NCBI RefSeq assembly: GCF_035658495.1
Contig: NZ_CP141944.1
Coordinates: forward strand, 3,518,501 to 3,582,500
Direction: 5' to 3'
Source: Novosphingobium sp. RL4
GTDB taxonomy: Bacteria > Pseudomonadota > Alphaproteobacteria > Sphingomonadales > Sphingomonadaceae
Length of the DNA stretch: 64,000 bases
Shown: piece after piece, positions 8,072 through 17,998 of the stretch
Numbering within the stretch: the stretch's first letter is position 1
How the letters are laid out: every line of letters begins with the position of its first letter
Position numbers and translations under genes: made by a program
Notes under the pieces: generated by a model
Told to the model about the DNA's origin: nothing
The model's input: the letters and a program-made list of their open reading frames with translations, nothing else
The model's database searches: none

Positions 8072-9394
8072 ATGGCCGACCTTTTCGCCGACGATCTTCC
8101 GCCCTCCCCCGCGCCTGACGCCCCGCGCGAGGATGCCCCGCTCGCCGACCGCCTGCGGCCGCGCACGCTTGCCGACGTCGTGGGACAGGAACACCTGACC
8201 GGGCCGGAAGGACCGATCGGCCGCATGGTCGCGGCGGGCCGCCTGTCCTCGATGATCCTCTGGGGTCCGCCCGGCACCGGGAAGACCAGCATCGCACGCC
8301 TGCTCGCCGATGCGGTGGGCATGCGCTTCACCGCCGTCTCCGCGGTATTTTCGGGCGTGGCAGACCTCAAGAAGGCATTCGCCGAAGCGGATCTCGCCGC
8401 GCGGGCCGGCCAGCGCACGCTGCTGTTCGTGGACGAGATCCACCGCTTCAACCGCGCCCAGCAGGACGGCTTTCTTCCGTTCGTCGAGCGCGGGACCGTC
8501 ACTCTTGTCGGCGCCACGACGGAGAACCCCAGCTTCGCACTCAACGCCGCGCTGCTCAGCCGCGCGCAAGTGCTGATCCTGCACCGGCTCGGCCCCGAGG
8601 CGCTCGGTGCATTGCTCGACAAAGGCGAAGCGCTCGAAGGCGCGCTTCCGCTCGATGGCGATGCGCGTGCCGCGCTGGTGGCATCGGCCGACGGGGACGG
8701 ACGCTTCCTGCTCAACCAGGCCGAGACGCTCTATTCCGCGAAAATCCCCGAGCCGCTCGATCCGGCCGGACTGGGCCAGTTCCTGCAACGCCGCGTGGCG
8801 GTTTACGACAAGGACCGGGACGGGCACTACAACCTCATCTCCGCGCTTCACAAGTCGCTGCGCGGCTCCGATCCGCAAGCCGCGCTCTACTACATGGCGC
8901 GAATGCTGACGGCGGGCGAAGAGCCTCTTTACGTGCTGCGCCGCCTCGTGCGCTTCGCCAGCGAGGACGTGGGACTGGCCGATCCGCAGGCGCTGGTCCA
9001 ATGCCTTGCGGCCAAGGATGCCTACGAATTCCTCGGCTCTCCCGAAGGCGAACTGGCGATCGTGCAGGCCTGCCTCTACCTCGCCACGGCGCCGAAATCG
9101 AACGCGGCCTACACCGCGTTCAAATCCTCGTTCAAGAGCGCCCGCGAAACCGGCTCCCTCGCCCCGCCCGCCAATATCCTCAACGCGCCGACCAAGCTGA
9201 TGAAGGACATCGGCTACGGCAAGGACTATGCCTACGACCATGACGCGCCTGACGGTTTTTCGGGCGACGACTACTGGCCCGAAGACATGGCACCGCAGAC
9301 CTATTACCAGCCGGTGGAACGCGGGTTCGAACGGGAAATCCTCAAGCGCCTGGAATGGTGGGACCGAAAGCGCGCCGAACGCCGCGCGGAATAG
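8072..9394 (+). CDS. rarA: Replication-associated recombination protein A (AAA+ ATPase)
   Basis: 440 residues. An N-terminal ADRLRPRTLADVVGQEHL segment is typical of RarA/MgsA/WRNIP1. The Walker A motif GPPGTGKT is at 65-72, Walker B LLFVDE at 117-122 and sensor-1 GATTEN at 147-152. The C-terminal tetramerisation domain carries the LRRLVRFASEDVGLAD signature. RarA acts at stalled replication forks together with SSB and RecA. The next gene begins 10 bases after the stop, so they are probably cotranscribed. Confidence 0.96.
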   Translation: MADLFADDLPPSPAPDAPREDAPLADRLRPRTLADVVGQEHLTGPEGPIGRMVAAGRLSSMILWGPPGTGKTSIARLLADAVGMRFTAVSAVFSGVADLKKAFAEADLAARAGQRTLLFVDEIHRFNRAQQDGFLPFVERGTVTLVGATTENPSFALNAALLSRAQVLILHRLGPEALGALLDKGEALEGALPLDGDARAALVASADGDGRFLLNQAETLYSAKIPEPLDPAGLGQFLQRRVAVYDKDRDGHYNLISALHKSLRGSDPQAALYYMARMLTAGEEPLYVLRRLVRFASEDVGLADPQALVQCLAAKDAYEFLGSPEGELAIVQACLYLATAPKSNAAYTAFKSSFKSARETGSLAPPANILNAPTKLMKDIGYGKDYAYDHDAPDGFSGDDYWPEDMAPQTYYQPVERGFEREILKRLEWWDRKRAERRAE

Positions 9395-9403
9395 GGCAAA
9401 CTC

Positions 9404-10288
9404 ATGCCGCGCTTCCGGCATTTCATGGGAATCGACTGGTCCGGTGCACTGGGACCGCGGCAAAAGGGCATCGCGGTGGCTCTTTGCGGACTGGAAGGCC
9501 CGCCCGTCCTGCTGCGTCCGCAAGGTCATGTCCACTGGTCCCGCGAGGATGCGCTTGACCTCCTGCAACGGGGCCTGCCGGAAAACACGCTCATCGGCCT
9601 GGACCTTGGCATCTCACTTCCCTTCGCCGATGCAGGCGCGTTCTTTCCCGGCTGGCCGGCAAGCCCTCCCGATGCCCGCGCGCTATGGGCGCTGGTCGAT
9701 GCCATCTGCGCGACTGACGGCCATTTCGCGGCGACCAGTTTCGTCGATCACCCGGAACTCAGCGCATTCTTCCGCCGTCACGGCGGCCGGGAAGGCGTGC
9801 ACTTCCATCTGCCGGATGCGCCGGATCGAAGAGGGCGCATGCGCGTGACCGAACGGGCGCAGGCACGCGCCGGCTGCCGGCCCTACTCCAACTTCAACCT
9901 GGTCGGAGCCGCGCAAGTCGGCAAGTCCAGCCTCACCGGCATGCGGCTGCTGCACCGCCTTGGCAGATCCCTGCCGGTATGGCCGGTCGATCCGCTCCCG
10001 AAGGCGGGATCGGTGGTCACCGAAATTTACACGACCCTCGCTGCCGTCGCCGCAGGACGCCCAGCGGGCCGGGCCAAGATGACCGACCATGATGCGCTGA
10101 ACGGCGCCCTTGCGGGACTTGGCTCTCCGCCGGTCGAGGGCCATGGCCCGATAGACGATCACAGCGCCGATGCACTCCTCACCGCCGCCTGGCTACGCAT
10201 CGCCGCCCCGCGCGCGGACTTGTGGAAACCCACTGATCTTACGGAGGAACTGGCCCGTACCGAGGGCTGGACCTTCGGCGCGCCTTAG
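9404..10288 (+). CDS. RNase H-fold (DUF429-like) protein
   Basis: A 294-residue protein of unproven function. It opens with MGIDWSGALG, the first strand and acidic residue of an RNase H/RuvC-like fold, continues with LIGLDLGISLPFAD, and ends with DDHSADALLTAAWLR, where the late acidic residues of the fold usually lie. This layout is that of DUF429-type proteins, often presumed nucleases. It follows rarA by 10 bases in the same direction, which makes a DNA-processing role attractive but unproven. MGIDWSG at 9425 is an alternative start, since the ATG at 9404 has only a weak ribosome site. Confidence 0.75.
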   Translation: MPRFRHFMGIDWSGALGPRQKGIAVALCGLEGPPVLLRPQGHVHWSREDALDLLQRGLPENTLIGLDLGISLPFADAGAFFPGWPASPPDARALWALVDAICATDGHFAATSFVDHPELSAFFRRHGGREGVHFHLPDAPDRRGRMRVTERAQARAGCRPYSNFNLVGAAQVGKSSLTGMRLLHRLGRSLPVWPVDPLPKAGSVVTEIYTTLAAVAAGRPAGRAKMTDHDALNGALAGLGSPPVEGHGPIDDHSADALLTAAWLRIAAPRADLWKPTDLTEELARTEGWTFGAP

Positions 10289-10367
10289 CTCACAACCTGC
10301 GCCATCGGGGCCCGGCGAGATTTCGAACGCCATGGCCCCCAACATGACTGACAGGGACTGCCCCGCT

Positions 10368-12104
10368 ATGAAGAACACGCTGCTGGCAGGCATTGCCTGC
10401 CTTGCCCTCGGCCTCGGCGCGCAAATGCCTTCCGCCTTCGCCGCACCCGCAGCCACATCGGCGGCCGCCGAACTCGGCAAGCCGGCAACGCCGTGGAAAG
10501 CCTTCGTCAACCGCACCATCGAGGCCTGGATGGCCCAGGACCCTTCTTTCGCGGTCTATCAGGGCGCTCACCAGTTCGACGGCAGGCTTCCTGACTGGAG
10601 CCCCGCGGGCCTCAAGGCTAGAGGGGATTTCCTTCGCAAGGTGATCGCGCAGGCCGGCGCTTTCAACGCCCTTTCCGCCGAAGACCGGTTCGAGCGCGAT
10701 TATCTGGTGCAGGTGGCCAAGGGGCAGTTGTTCTGGCTGGAAGACGCCGACAAGCCCCATACCAATCCCGGTTACTACATCGAGAACGGCCTCGACCCGA
10801 ACGTCTACGTGAGCCGCGGCTATGCCGACAAGCCTACCCGCATGAAAGCCATGATCGCCTTCTTCAAGGCCGTACCCAAGGCTGCTGCCCAGATTCGCGG
10901 CAACCTGAAGACGCAGATGCCCGCCAGCTTCATCAAGCTCGGGGTCGCAGGCTTCGGCGGTTTTGCGGAGTATTATCGCGGCGATGCCCGAACCGCCTTC
11001 GCCGACGTGAAGGACGCAAGGCTGCAGGCGGAATTCAGGACCAGTTCCGAAGCGGCCGCGAAATCCATGCAGGATCTGGCAGATTGGCTCGGCAAGGCAA
11101 AGCCGACGCAGGACTTCGCATTGGGCGCGGCCCGCTTTTCCCGGATGGTGGCCGCCACCGAGGCGGTGGACGCGTCACTGGATGAACTGGAGGCGGTGGG
11201 GCGCGCCGATCTCAAACGCAACCAGGATCTCCTCAAGGCCGCCTGCGCGGAATATGCGCCGGGCAAGGACATCCAGGGCTGCTTCGACAAGATGCGCGCC
11301 GACAAGCCGGAAGGTGGCCCCGTTGCCGCAGCGCGCCTGCAGATTCCTGAACTGACCGCCTTCGTGCGGCAGCACGACATCGCCACTATACCCGGCACCG
11401 AACAGGCCCTCGTCGAGGAAAGCCCGCCCTACAACCGCCAGAACTCCGCCTATATCGATCCGGCCGGTCCGCTGGAAAAGGGCATCCCCTCCGTCTATTA
11501 TATCTCGCCGCCCGACCCATCGTGGTCCCAGCAGATGCAGCAGGACTATATCCCCGGTAAGGACGACCTGCTGTTCACCTCGGTCCACGAGGTGATGCCC
11601 GGCCATTTCCTGCAATTCCTGCATTCGAACCGCTCGCCTTCCTGGGTAGGGCGCCTGTGGGTCGGCTACGCCTTCGCGGAGGGCTGGGCGCACTATGCCG
11701 AGGAAATGATGTGGGACGCCGGGCTCGGAAACGGAGACGCGGGGGTCCACGTCGGCCAGCTTTCCAATGCCCTGCTGCGCAACTGCCGCTATCTGTCGGC
11801 CATCGGCCTGCATGCGCGGGGCATGACACAGGAACAATCCAAGCGCATGTTCATGGACGAATGCTATCAGGACGAAGGCACGGCCGAACAGCAGGCCGCG
11901 CGCGGCACATACGACCCGGCCTACCTCAACTACACGCTCGGCAAGCTGATGATTCGCAAGTTGCGCGAAGACTGGACAGCCACGCGTGGCGGCCGCACTG
12001 CGTGGAAGCCGTTCCATGACGAATTCCTGAGCTACGGCGGCCCACCGGTCCCGCTCGTCCGTCAGGCAATGATGAAGGAAGCCGCGCCGCACGCGGTATT
12101 CTGA
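10368..12104 (+). CDS. DUF885 family zinc peptidase-like protein, secreted
   Basis: 578 residues with a Sec signal peptide (MKNTLLAGIACLALGLGAQ... cut near AFA). The mature protein is mostly helical. It has the family motif HEVMPGH at residues 407-413, followed by an EGWAHYAEEM motif, which together look like a zinc-binding metallopeptidase site. DUF885 proteins are presumed periplasmic peptidases, and substrate data are sparse. The frame is open back to 10170 but overlaps the previous gene; only the ATG at 10368 gives a signal peptide. A hairpin follows at 12137. Confidence 0.88.
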   Translation: MKNTLLAGIACLALGLGAQMPSAFAAPAATSAAAELGKPATPWKAFVNRTIEAWMAQDPSFAVYQGAHQFDGRLPDWSPAGLKARGDFLRKVIAQAGAFNALSAEDRFERDYLVQVAKGQLFWLEDADKPHTNPGYYIENGLDPNVYVSRGYADKPTRMKAMIAFFKAVPKAAAQIRGNLKTQMPASFIKLGVAGFGGFAEYYRGDARTAFADVKDARLQAEFRTSSEAAAKSMQDLADWLGKAKPTQDFALGAARFSRMVAATEAVDASLDELEAVGRADLKRNQDLLKAACAEYAPGKDIQGCFDKMRADKPEGGPVAAARLQIPELTAFVRQHDIATIPGTEQALVEESPPYNRQNSAYIDPAGPLEKGIPSVYYISPPDPSWSQQMQQDYIPGKDDLLFTSVHEVMPGHFLQFLHSNRSPSWVGRLWVGYAFAEGWAHYAEEMMWDAGLGNGDAGVHVGQLSNALLRNCRYLSAIGLHARGMTQEQSKRMFMDECYQDEGTAEQQAARGTYDPAYLNYTLGKLMIRKLREDWTATRGGRTAWKPFHDEFLSYGGPPVPLVRQAMMKEAAPHAVF

Positions 12105-12136
12105 GCCTGAACGCAGATAGATACAAAAGCACTGGA

Positions 12137-12176
12137 CCGGCGCCCCTCCCTCGCGGTAAGGGCGCCGGACTTGTTT
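12137..12176 (+). terminator. Probable terminator after the DUF885 gene
   Basis: A perfect 9-bp stem CCGGCGCCC / GGGCGCCGG (12137-12145, 12160-12168) is followed by ACTTGTTT. The T-run is short. Confidence 0.6.
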
Positions 12177-12204
12177 CGCGCATCGCACATCGCCGACGCG
12201 CCGG

Positions 12205-12280
<76 letters not shown>

Positions 12281-12453
12281 CTCACTATTCCCAACCTTGC
12301 CCCAAGTGGCCCCTAGATGACCGGCGCCATCGCCTGCGCGACCGTGCTGGCGAAGCGCCAGGGCGCGTGTTGATGTGGCGCGCTACGCCGACGATCAGCC
12401 TTCTCATGCCGGATGAGCCAGTGTGGAAGCGAGCGGTCAATCGCTTCCGGGGT

Positions 12454-12622
12454 TAGGCGGCGTGGACAAGTTCGGTGTAGCCACGGCCGCAGCCAAGAGC
12501 CGTCAATTCAAGAAGGCGAGGCGACGGAATATGTCGATATTTCCAACCGAGCCGCCGCCGAAGGGATGGCTTTGGCTACGGCCCCGAAGGGGTTGGTCTG
12601 TCGAACTTGTCCACGCCGCCTA
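12454..12622. mobile_element. MITE-like element, 169 bp, with 19-bp perfect terminal inverted repeats and TA ends
   Basis: The sequence GGCGGCGTGGACAAGTTCG at 12456-12474 reappears exactly inverted at 12602-12620, and each outer end is bordered by TA (12454-12455 and 12621-12622). Perfect terminal repeats plus a TA target duplication are typical of IS630/Tc1-mariner-type elements. The 127-base interior has no transposase. It lies 174 bases after tRNA-Thr and 62 bases before the end of the first sulfatase gene. A small in-frame ORF crosses it (12423-12623) but looks fortuitous. Confidence 0.65.
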
Positions 12623-12683
12623 GGCTGACCTTCAGCTTGATAAGCACCGCATTGGTCATGCAGGCACTTGCCGCACCGAACAG

Positions 12684-14321
12684 CTACTGGTTGCCGGCTT
12701 CGAGATATTCCTTGACGATGTTCGACATGTCGAACGAGGCACCGCCCTGGACGGGCGGATAGGCGGAAAGTGTTTTCAGGTGCTCTTGCATGAGCGCGCT
12801 CATCGGCTGGATCAGCCAACTGACTTTCTGCAGGAGATGTCCGTAGCTGTCCGAGTTGTCATAACTCTCGAAGGGGTCCATGCGGATGTTGAAGAAGAGC
12901 GGCACGGTGCGCGGAATGACGTTGGCGTAGTAGTCCTCTTTCGTAGAGAAATGCATTTTCCACACCCCCATACGCACCGCTGTGAGCTTGCTTTCGTAGT
13001 AATGGAAGATGTGGCTGCGCGCCGATTTCTTGGTTTGTCCGGTCCAGTACGGGAGGTTGTTGACTCCGTCGATGTACTGCTTCTTCTGGCTCAGCATTCT
13101 GCTTGCGACATCGGGCACCCCGGCGACCGCTGAAAGGGTGGTGAACATGTCCTGGTGCCCCTGGATGCCGTTGAGTTCGACACCCTGCGGGAGGCCTTGC
13201 GGCCAGCGCACCATCGAGATTACACGCACACCTCCTTCATAGGTGGTCATTTTCTCGCCACGGAAGGGCGTGGTACCGCCATAGGGCCAAGAGGAATGTT
13301 CCGGGCCGTTGTCGGTCGAATACCAGACCAGCGTGTTGTCGAGCATACCCTGCTGTTCAAGCCATTGCAGTACGAGGCCGATGTCGTGGTCGTGCTGCTT
13401 CATGCCCGAGCCGTGAAAGTCGGCTTCGCTGGTGTCCTCTTCGGCGGCGTAGCGCCATTCGTCGTTGAGGCGCGTGTACAGGTGCATGCGGCTGGTATTG
13501 AGCCAGACAAAGAACGGCTCGTTATCCGCCTTTGCAGCGCCCATGAATGCCAACGCCTTGGGGATTACCTCTCCCGCATCGAAGTTCTTCATGCGTTCCT
13601 GCGTGAGCGGGCCGGTGTCTTCAATGGTCTGCTTGCCCACCTTTCCGAAGCGCGGATCGACTGCGGCATCGTCCTTGGCTGTGGCACGGCAGTGGAGGAC
13701 GCCTCGTGTGCCGAAGCGCTTTTCATATGTTTCCAGATCGCCCGAGAAATCCTTGCCGAAACGCTCATAATCGCGCTGCTCGGACTCCTCCTGGGTGTTA
13801 AGATGGTAGAGGTTGCCAAAGAACTCGTCGAAGCCGTGAACGGTAGGCAGGTGCTCGTTACGGTCGCCGAGATGGTTCTTGCCAAACTGGCCAGTGCGGT
13901 ATCCCGCCGACTTCATGACCTCGGCAAGGCAGGGCGAAGCCGCCTGGAGGCCGAGCGCGGCACCCGGCTGGCCCACTGTCGTCATGCCTGAGCGGATCGG
14001 ATACTGACCGGTAATGAAGGCCGCGCGTCCTGCAGTGCAGGAAGGTTGCGCGTAGTGGTCAGTAAACTTGATCCCTTCCTTGCCGATCCGATCGATATTG
14101 GGGGTGCGGTAACCCATGATGCCCATGCCGTAGGCCGAAACGTTCTGCCACCCGATGTCATCGCCCCATATAACGAGGATGTTCGGGCGCCTGCCGGAAA
14201 CCGTCTGTGCCTGGGCCGGGTTCGAACCGATCAACGAGGATAGTGCCGGAGTCGCGGCCAGCATGCTCGATCCCAGCAGCAGCTTGCGGCGTGAGAGGCG
14301 GCTGTCGGCACCAGCCTCCAT
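12684..14321 (-). CDS. Arylsulfatase, Tat-exported
   Basis: 545 residues. A twin-arginine signal (SRRKLLLGS, residues 10-18) predicts folded export to the periplasm. It is a type I sulfatase: calcium ligands in WGDDIGW, the formylglycine motif CTAGR with the catalytic Cys near residue 95, GKNHLGD with the active-site Lys/His, and [11 protein letters not shown]. The Cys must be oxidised to formylglycine by a maturation enzyme, which is not in the window. It is a close paralog of the gene at 14528-16042. The DNA looks less GC-biased than its neighbours. The ATG at 14321 is chosen over a TTG at 14342. The substrate cannot be inferred. Confidence 0.93.
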   Translation of the reverse strand: MEAGADSRLSRRKLLLGSSMLAATPALSSLIGSNPAQAQTVSGRRPNILVIWGDDIGWQNVSAYGMGIMGYRTPNIDRIGKEGIKFTDHYAQPSCTAGRAAFITGQYPIRSGMTTVGQPGAALGLQAASPCLAEVMKSAGYRTGQFGKNHLGDRNEHLPTVHGFDEFFGNLYHLNTQEESEQRDYERFGKDFSGDLETYEKRFGTRGVLHCRATAKDDAAVDPRFGKVGKQTIEDTGPLTQERMKNFDAGEVIPKALAFMGAAKADNEPFFVWLNTSRMHLYTRLNDEWRYAAEEDTSEADFHGSGMKQHDHDIGLVLQWLEQQGMLDNTLVWYSTDNGPEHSSWPYGGTTPFRGEKMTTYEGGVRVISMVRWPQGLPQGVELNGIQGHQDMFTTLSAVAGVPDVASRMLSQKKQYIDGVNNLPYWTGQTKKSARSHIFHYYESKLTAVRMGVWKMHFSTKEDYYANVIPRTVPLFFNIRMDPFESYDNSDSYGHLLQKVSWLIQPMSALMQEHLKTLSAYPPVQGGASFDMSNIVKEYLEAGNQ

Positions 14322-14435
14322 CCCATTATCGACCCTGTTCAATCCATCCTAGTCTTCGTGATTCATGAATATCCCCTTGCCTCAATGGATGCACAGGCGC
14401 GGCTGCCCAACGCTCCATTCACACTGCCAGAATTT

Positions 14436-14478
14436 CCGGATCCAGGGTTTGTCCCACTGCGGGAAACCCTGAATCCGG
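14436..14478. terminator. Hairpin between the two sulfatase genes
   Basis: 15-base arms (14436-14450 and 14464-14478) pair at 14 positions around a 13-base loop. There is no strong T-run on the minus strand, so it may be a transcript-processing or partial termination element rather than a full terminator. Confidence 0.4.
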
Positions 14479-14527
14479 ATCAAATGGAAAGATGCAGGCG
14501 CGGATGATGTCGCCCGTGGTGGAGTCG

Positions 14528-16042
14528 TCAGTCGTGGCCCTTGCTCATGAACTGTTCGACCACGTTGGACATGTCGAAGCTCTTGCCGCCCTGTACCGGC
14601 GGGTACTTGGCGAGCGTCATGAGGTGGTCCTTCATCATTTCGCCCATAGGCCCGGTCTGCCAGGAGACCTTCTGGATGAGGTGCCCGTAGCTGTCCGAGT
14701 TGTCGTAGCTCTCGAAGGGGTCCATGCGGATGTTGAAGACCAGCGGCTTCGAGCGGCCGACCATGTTCCCGTAGTAGTCCTCGTTGGTCGAGAAGTGCCA
14801 CTTCCACGGGCCCATGCGCATCGAGGTGAGCTTGGATTCATTGTAGTGGAACACGTGGTTGCGCGCCGAGTCCTCAGCCTCGCCCTTCCAGTAGGGTAGG
14901 TTGTTCACGCCGTCGATGTACTGTTGCTTCTCTTCCATGACCTTCTCGGCCACGTCCTCTACCCCGGCTGCGGCGGCGAGTGTGGTGAACATGTCCTGGT
15001 GGCACTGGATGCCGTTCTTGAGCTGCAGCGGCTCGATCACGCCGGGCCACTTGAGCATCGAGATGACGCGCACGCCGCCTTCGTAAGTGGTCATCTTCTC
15101 GCCGCGCCAGGGCGTCGTCGCGCCGTGCGGCCATGAGGAATGCTCGGGGCCGTTGTCTGTCGAGTACCAAACGATGGTATCTTCATCGAGCCCGTTTTCC
15201 TTCAGCCAATCAAGCACGATGCCCACGTCATGGTCGTGCTGCAGCATGCCCGAGCCATGGAGGTCGGCTTCCGAGGTGTATTTCTCGGCCGCATAGCGCC
15301 ACTTGTCGTTGAGGCGCGTGTAGAGGTGCATGCGGCTGGTGTTGAGCCAGACGAAGAACGGCTCATCGCTGTCCTTCGCCTTCTTCATGAATTCGAGCGC
15401 GGGAGGAATGAACTCCTTCTCGTCGATCTCGTGCATGCGCTCCTGGTGAAGCGGCCCGGTGTCGACGATCTTCTGTTTGCCCACCTTGCCGAAGCGGGGG
15501 TCTTCGGTGGGATCGTCTTCCTCGGTCGCCCACGAGTGGATTACGCCGCGCGCGCCGAACTTCTTCTCGTATTCCTCGAGGCTACCCGCGTAAGCCTTGG
15601 CGAAGGCCTGATAGTCGCGCTGCTCGTCTTCTTCCGACACGTTGAGGTGGTAGAGGTTGCCGAAGAATTCCTCGAAGCCGTGATTGGTCGGCAGATGCTC
15701 GTTGCGATCGCCGAGATGGGATTTGCCGAAGTGGCCGGTGCGGTAACCCGCGGCCTTGAGCACTTCGGCAAGGCACGGCGAGGTTTTCTGCAGGCCGAGC
15801 GGGTCTCCCGGTTGCCCCACCGTCACCATGCCCGAGCGGATCGGGTACTGGCCGGTGATGAAGGCCGCACGGCCCGCCGTGCAGGACTGCTGGGCATAGT
15901 GGTCGGTAAAACGGATACCGCCATAGCCGATGCTGTCGATGTTGGGCGTGGTGTATCCCATTGTTCCCAGGCCGTAAGCGCTGACATTTTGCCAGCCAAT
16001 GTCGTCACCCCAGATGACAAGGATATTGGGACGCTTTGCCAT
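14528..16042 (-). CDS. Arylsulfatase, no signal peptide
   Basis: 504 residues that begin directly at the catalytic domain ([17 protein letters not shown]). Formylglycine Cys 54 lies in CTAGR, followed by GKSHLGD and [11 protein letters not shown]. It is strikingly similar to the downstream Tat-exported copy along the whole length (for example [35 protein letters not shown]). The ATG at 16042 follows GGAGTTGGAAATT. Lack of a signal suggests a cytoplasmic enzyme, which is unusual for sulfatases using exogenous esters unless the sulfated substrate is imported. It is the first gene of the presumed two-gene unit. Confidence 0.92.
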   Translation of the reverse strand: MAKRPNILVIWGDDIGWQNVSAYGLGTMGYTTPNIDSIGYGGIRFTDHYAQQSCTAGRAAFITGQYPIRSGMVTVGQPGDPLGLQKTSPCLAEVLKAAGYRTGHFGKSHLGDRNEHLPTNHGFEEFFGNLYHLNVSEEDEQRDYQAFAKAYAGSLEEYEKKFGARGVIHSWATEEDDPTEDPRFGKVGKQKIVDTGPLHQERMHEIDEKEFIPPALEFMKKAKDSDEPFFVWLNTSRMHLYTRLNDKWRYAAEKYTSEADLHGSGMLQHDHDVGIVLDWLKENGLDEDTIVWYSTDNGPEHSSWPHGATTPWRGEKMTTYEGGVRVISMLKWPGVIEPLQLKNGIQCHQDMFTTLAAAAGVEDVAEKVMEEKQQYIDGVNNLPYWKGEAEDSARNHVFHYNESKLTSMRMGPWKWHFSTNEDYYGNMVGRSKPLVFNIRMDPFESYDNSDSYGHLIQKVSWQTGPMGEMMKDHLMTLAKYPPVQGGKSFDMSNVVEQFMSKGHD

Positions 16043-16554
16043 AATTTCCAACTCCACGCGTGGTGTGAAAAACGGGCTTCCCATGAGAATAGAATCGGTC
16101 TCGTGAAATGCCGAACATCAGGCCCCATGTGCTAAGGCATCACCTGGGGGCGAGGGATCGGGGTTATCCCTGAGATATCAGCGGGGTTGTCCGCGCATCG
16201 GTAATGCAGCTCTACTTTGCCGCAAGGATGGCCAATCGCGCGCGACCATCTCAAATATAGTAGAATTCAGATATCGCCGGCCTCATGTCCAAAGCGGACA
16301 CCACCGTTTCTTGCGGATGTTATGAATGGGCAAATCCCCGAGCGCGGCGTCGATCTGCCCGATACTAGGTCGAAAGCGCTCTCGGAATATCCAACCGCAG
16401 CCGACGATTTCGGGCGCGGCAATGGCTTTTTCCCATGCCCTCTGCAGAGCGCATCACTGCCGGCGCTGCAGGCTTCTTCCGTCGCTGAAATATCCGCCGA
16501 ACTTGCCAGGCACATGCGCACCGGACATCTTCCGGCTCGCATGCCTTGCGCAGC
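16043..16554. other. 512-bp region without a convincing gene
   Basis: It holds the presumed promoter of the sulfatase pair and the 3' flank of the acyltransferase gene. An AT-rich patch lies at about 16248-16277. Open frames here have no recognisable content or ribosome sites. Confidence 0.6.
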
Positions 16555-17622
16555 CTACGCTATCGACCGCGAAAGCCGGCCGCGCCAGTTTGTCAGCGCG
16601 GCCTTGATTGCGGCGCAAACCGGCGGCTCCCAGTAGTTCGCAATGACCCAGGCCACGAAGATCGCGACGCCGGAGCCAATCAGGAACGCCCACGTCGCGT
16701 TGAAGCCGATCAACCCGAGGCCGTACATGGCCGCACCCACGACCGTAGTATGGCTGAGATAGAGCGGATAGGTCAGCTTACCGAGCCCGGTCATCCATCC
16801 GGAACGCGCGGTGGATGCGTTTGCCAGCGAATCTGCCATGACCCAAACCGCAGCGCCCCAAAGGCACAGCGGAGCAACGCTGTTGTAGCTCACAACGGTC
16901 AAGGTCTTGCTGTTGAGGACGATCTCGATGGCGCCCAGCGATACCGCGAGCGGCATGAAAATCCGAGTTGCCAGCGTCGCGCGCTGTTCCGAGCGCAACC
17001 ACATGAAAATGCCAAGGGCGAAGAACGAACCGAAGCGCAGAAGCAGCGCCCGTTCCACGGGAACGTAGAATTCCACGCCGCCAAGCGCCAGTATGGTCCA
17101 GATCGTGGACCACAGCGTCAGCCCCACCGCCACTTGCTCAAGGGAAACGCGCTTCTGCATCGTCCAGAGCGCGACCAGGCCATAAAACACGATCTCTACG
17201 CCCAGGGTCCAGAAGACCGGGTCGATCCACTGACCTTTCGGCAGCAGCACCATCGATTTGATGACCATCAATGGCCAACCCGCCGGTAATGCCCCGGTCA
17301 GATAGAGAAGGACCGCGGCAAGCGGCGCACACAGGATAGCCGCAGGATAAAGGCGCGAGGCGCGCCCGATCACGAACTTCGCAGGCCCACGTCCGAATGC
17401 AGAATTGGCGATCACGATGCCGGATATGACGAAGAAGATTTCCACGCCGACCCAGCCCGGCCCGCCATATTGAGTGAAAAAGGAAACGGGGCCGGACATA
17501 TGCGCAATTTTGGCCGGAAACTCCTCGGGCCGAAACCAGGCCTTCGTCGCCATGTGGTGGATCAGAACCAGGCAGGCCGCAACGAACCGGATCAAATCTA
17601 TGGCGTTGTAATACTTGCGCAT
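16555..17622 (-). CDS. Membrane acyltransferase (acyltransferase_3, OafA/YrhL-like)
   Basis: 355 residues with about ten membrane helices. It begins IDLIRFVAACLVLIHH, the family motif containing the catalytic-region Arg and His. A characteristic GWVGVEIFFVISGIVIANS follows, then TYPLYLSHTTV near the C-terminus. These enzymes O-acylate extracytoplasmic sugars of LPS, capsules, glycolipids or glycopeptides. No polysaccharide cluster is next to it, so the acceptor is unknown. It stands alone in the accessory-looking stretch after tRNA-Thr. Confidence 0.9.
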   Translation of the reverse strand: MRKYYNAIDLIRFVAACLVLIHHMATKAWFRPEEFPAKIAHMSGPVSFFTQYGGPGWVGVEIFFVISGIVIANSAFGRGPAKFVIGRASRLYPAAILCAPLAAVLLYLTGALPAGWPLMVIKSMVLLPKGQWIDPVFWTLGVEIVFYGLVALWTMQKRVSLEQVAVGLTLWSTIWTILALGGVEFYVPVERALLLRFGSFFALGIFMWLRSEQRATLATRIFMPLAVSLGAIEIVLNSKTLTVVSYNSVAPLCLWGAAVWVMADSLANASTARSGWMTGLGKLTYPLYLSHTTVVGAAMYGLGLIGFNATWAFLIGSGVAIFVAWVIANYWEPPVCAAIKAALTNWRGRLSRSIA

Positions 17623-17998
17623 TCTGCTCAGGCACCCCTGCGAGAAAAAAAGGGGTCAGGCAGATATCGCCAGTCGCTCCCCTTTCCCGCGGTATCGCCA
17701 AGCTACCAACCCATTGCAACAATTTAACTACAATTTGCGCCAGATCGAAGGTTTTCTGCGAAGTTTGACCAAAATAAGAGCCGAATTGATCTTTTCCGTG
17801 AAGGGCCCTCTGGCCGCGGCTTTCGAAGCGGACAACCAGTGTCCCGCCTGGTAATTCGGCTCCGCGCTCTGCACCGCCACAGCGATATCGTTTTTCAGTA
17901 TGTCCGATTATATAACATATAGAAAATCGGGGCTGGGAAGTGTGAAAAGTGAACATATAGTCCGGCCGCCATCCATTGGGGGGTGGAGGGGGGCTTTC
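17623..17998. other. 376-bp gene-poor region
   Basis: It contains a short ACCCCT / AGGGGT hairpin with an A-run loop just upstream of the acyltransferase start, and an AT-rich segment around 17885-17930 with a small CCGATT-N15-AATCGG inverted repeat (17904-17930). The latter may be the promoter or operator of the 51-residue gene at 17999. Nothing else is recognisable. Confidence 0.5.

Noticed and set aside
12423..12623. 66-codon frame across the MITE-like element
   Set aside because: It runs through both terminal repeats, has no ribosome site and shows no transposase motifs.
13155..16135. Long plus-strand open frames over both sulfatase genes
   Set aside because: They are antisense shadows of the sulfatases without ribosome sites or recognisable domains.
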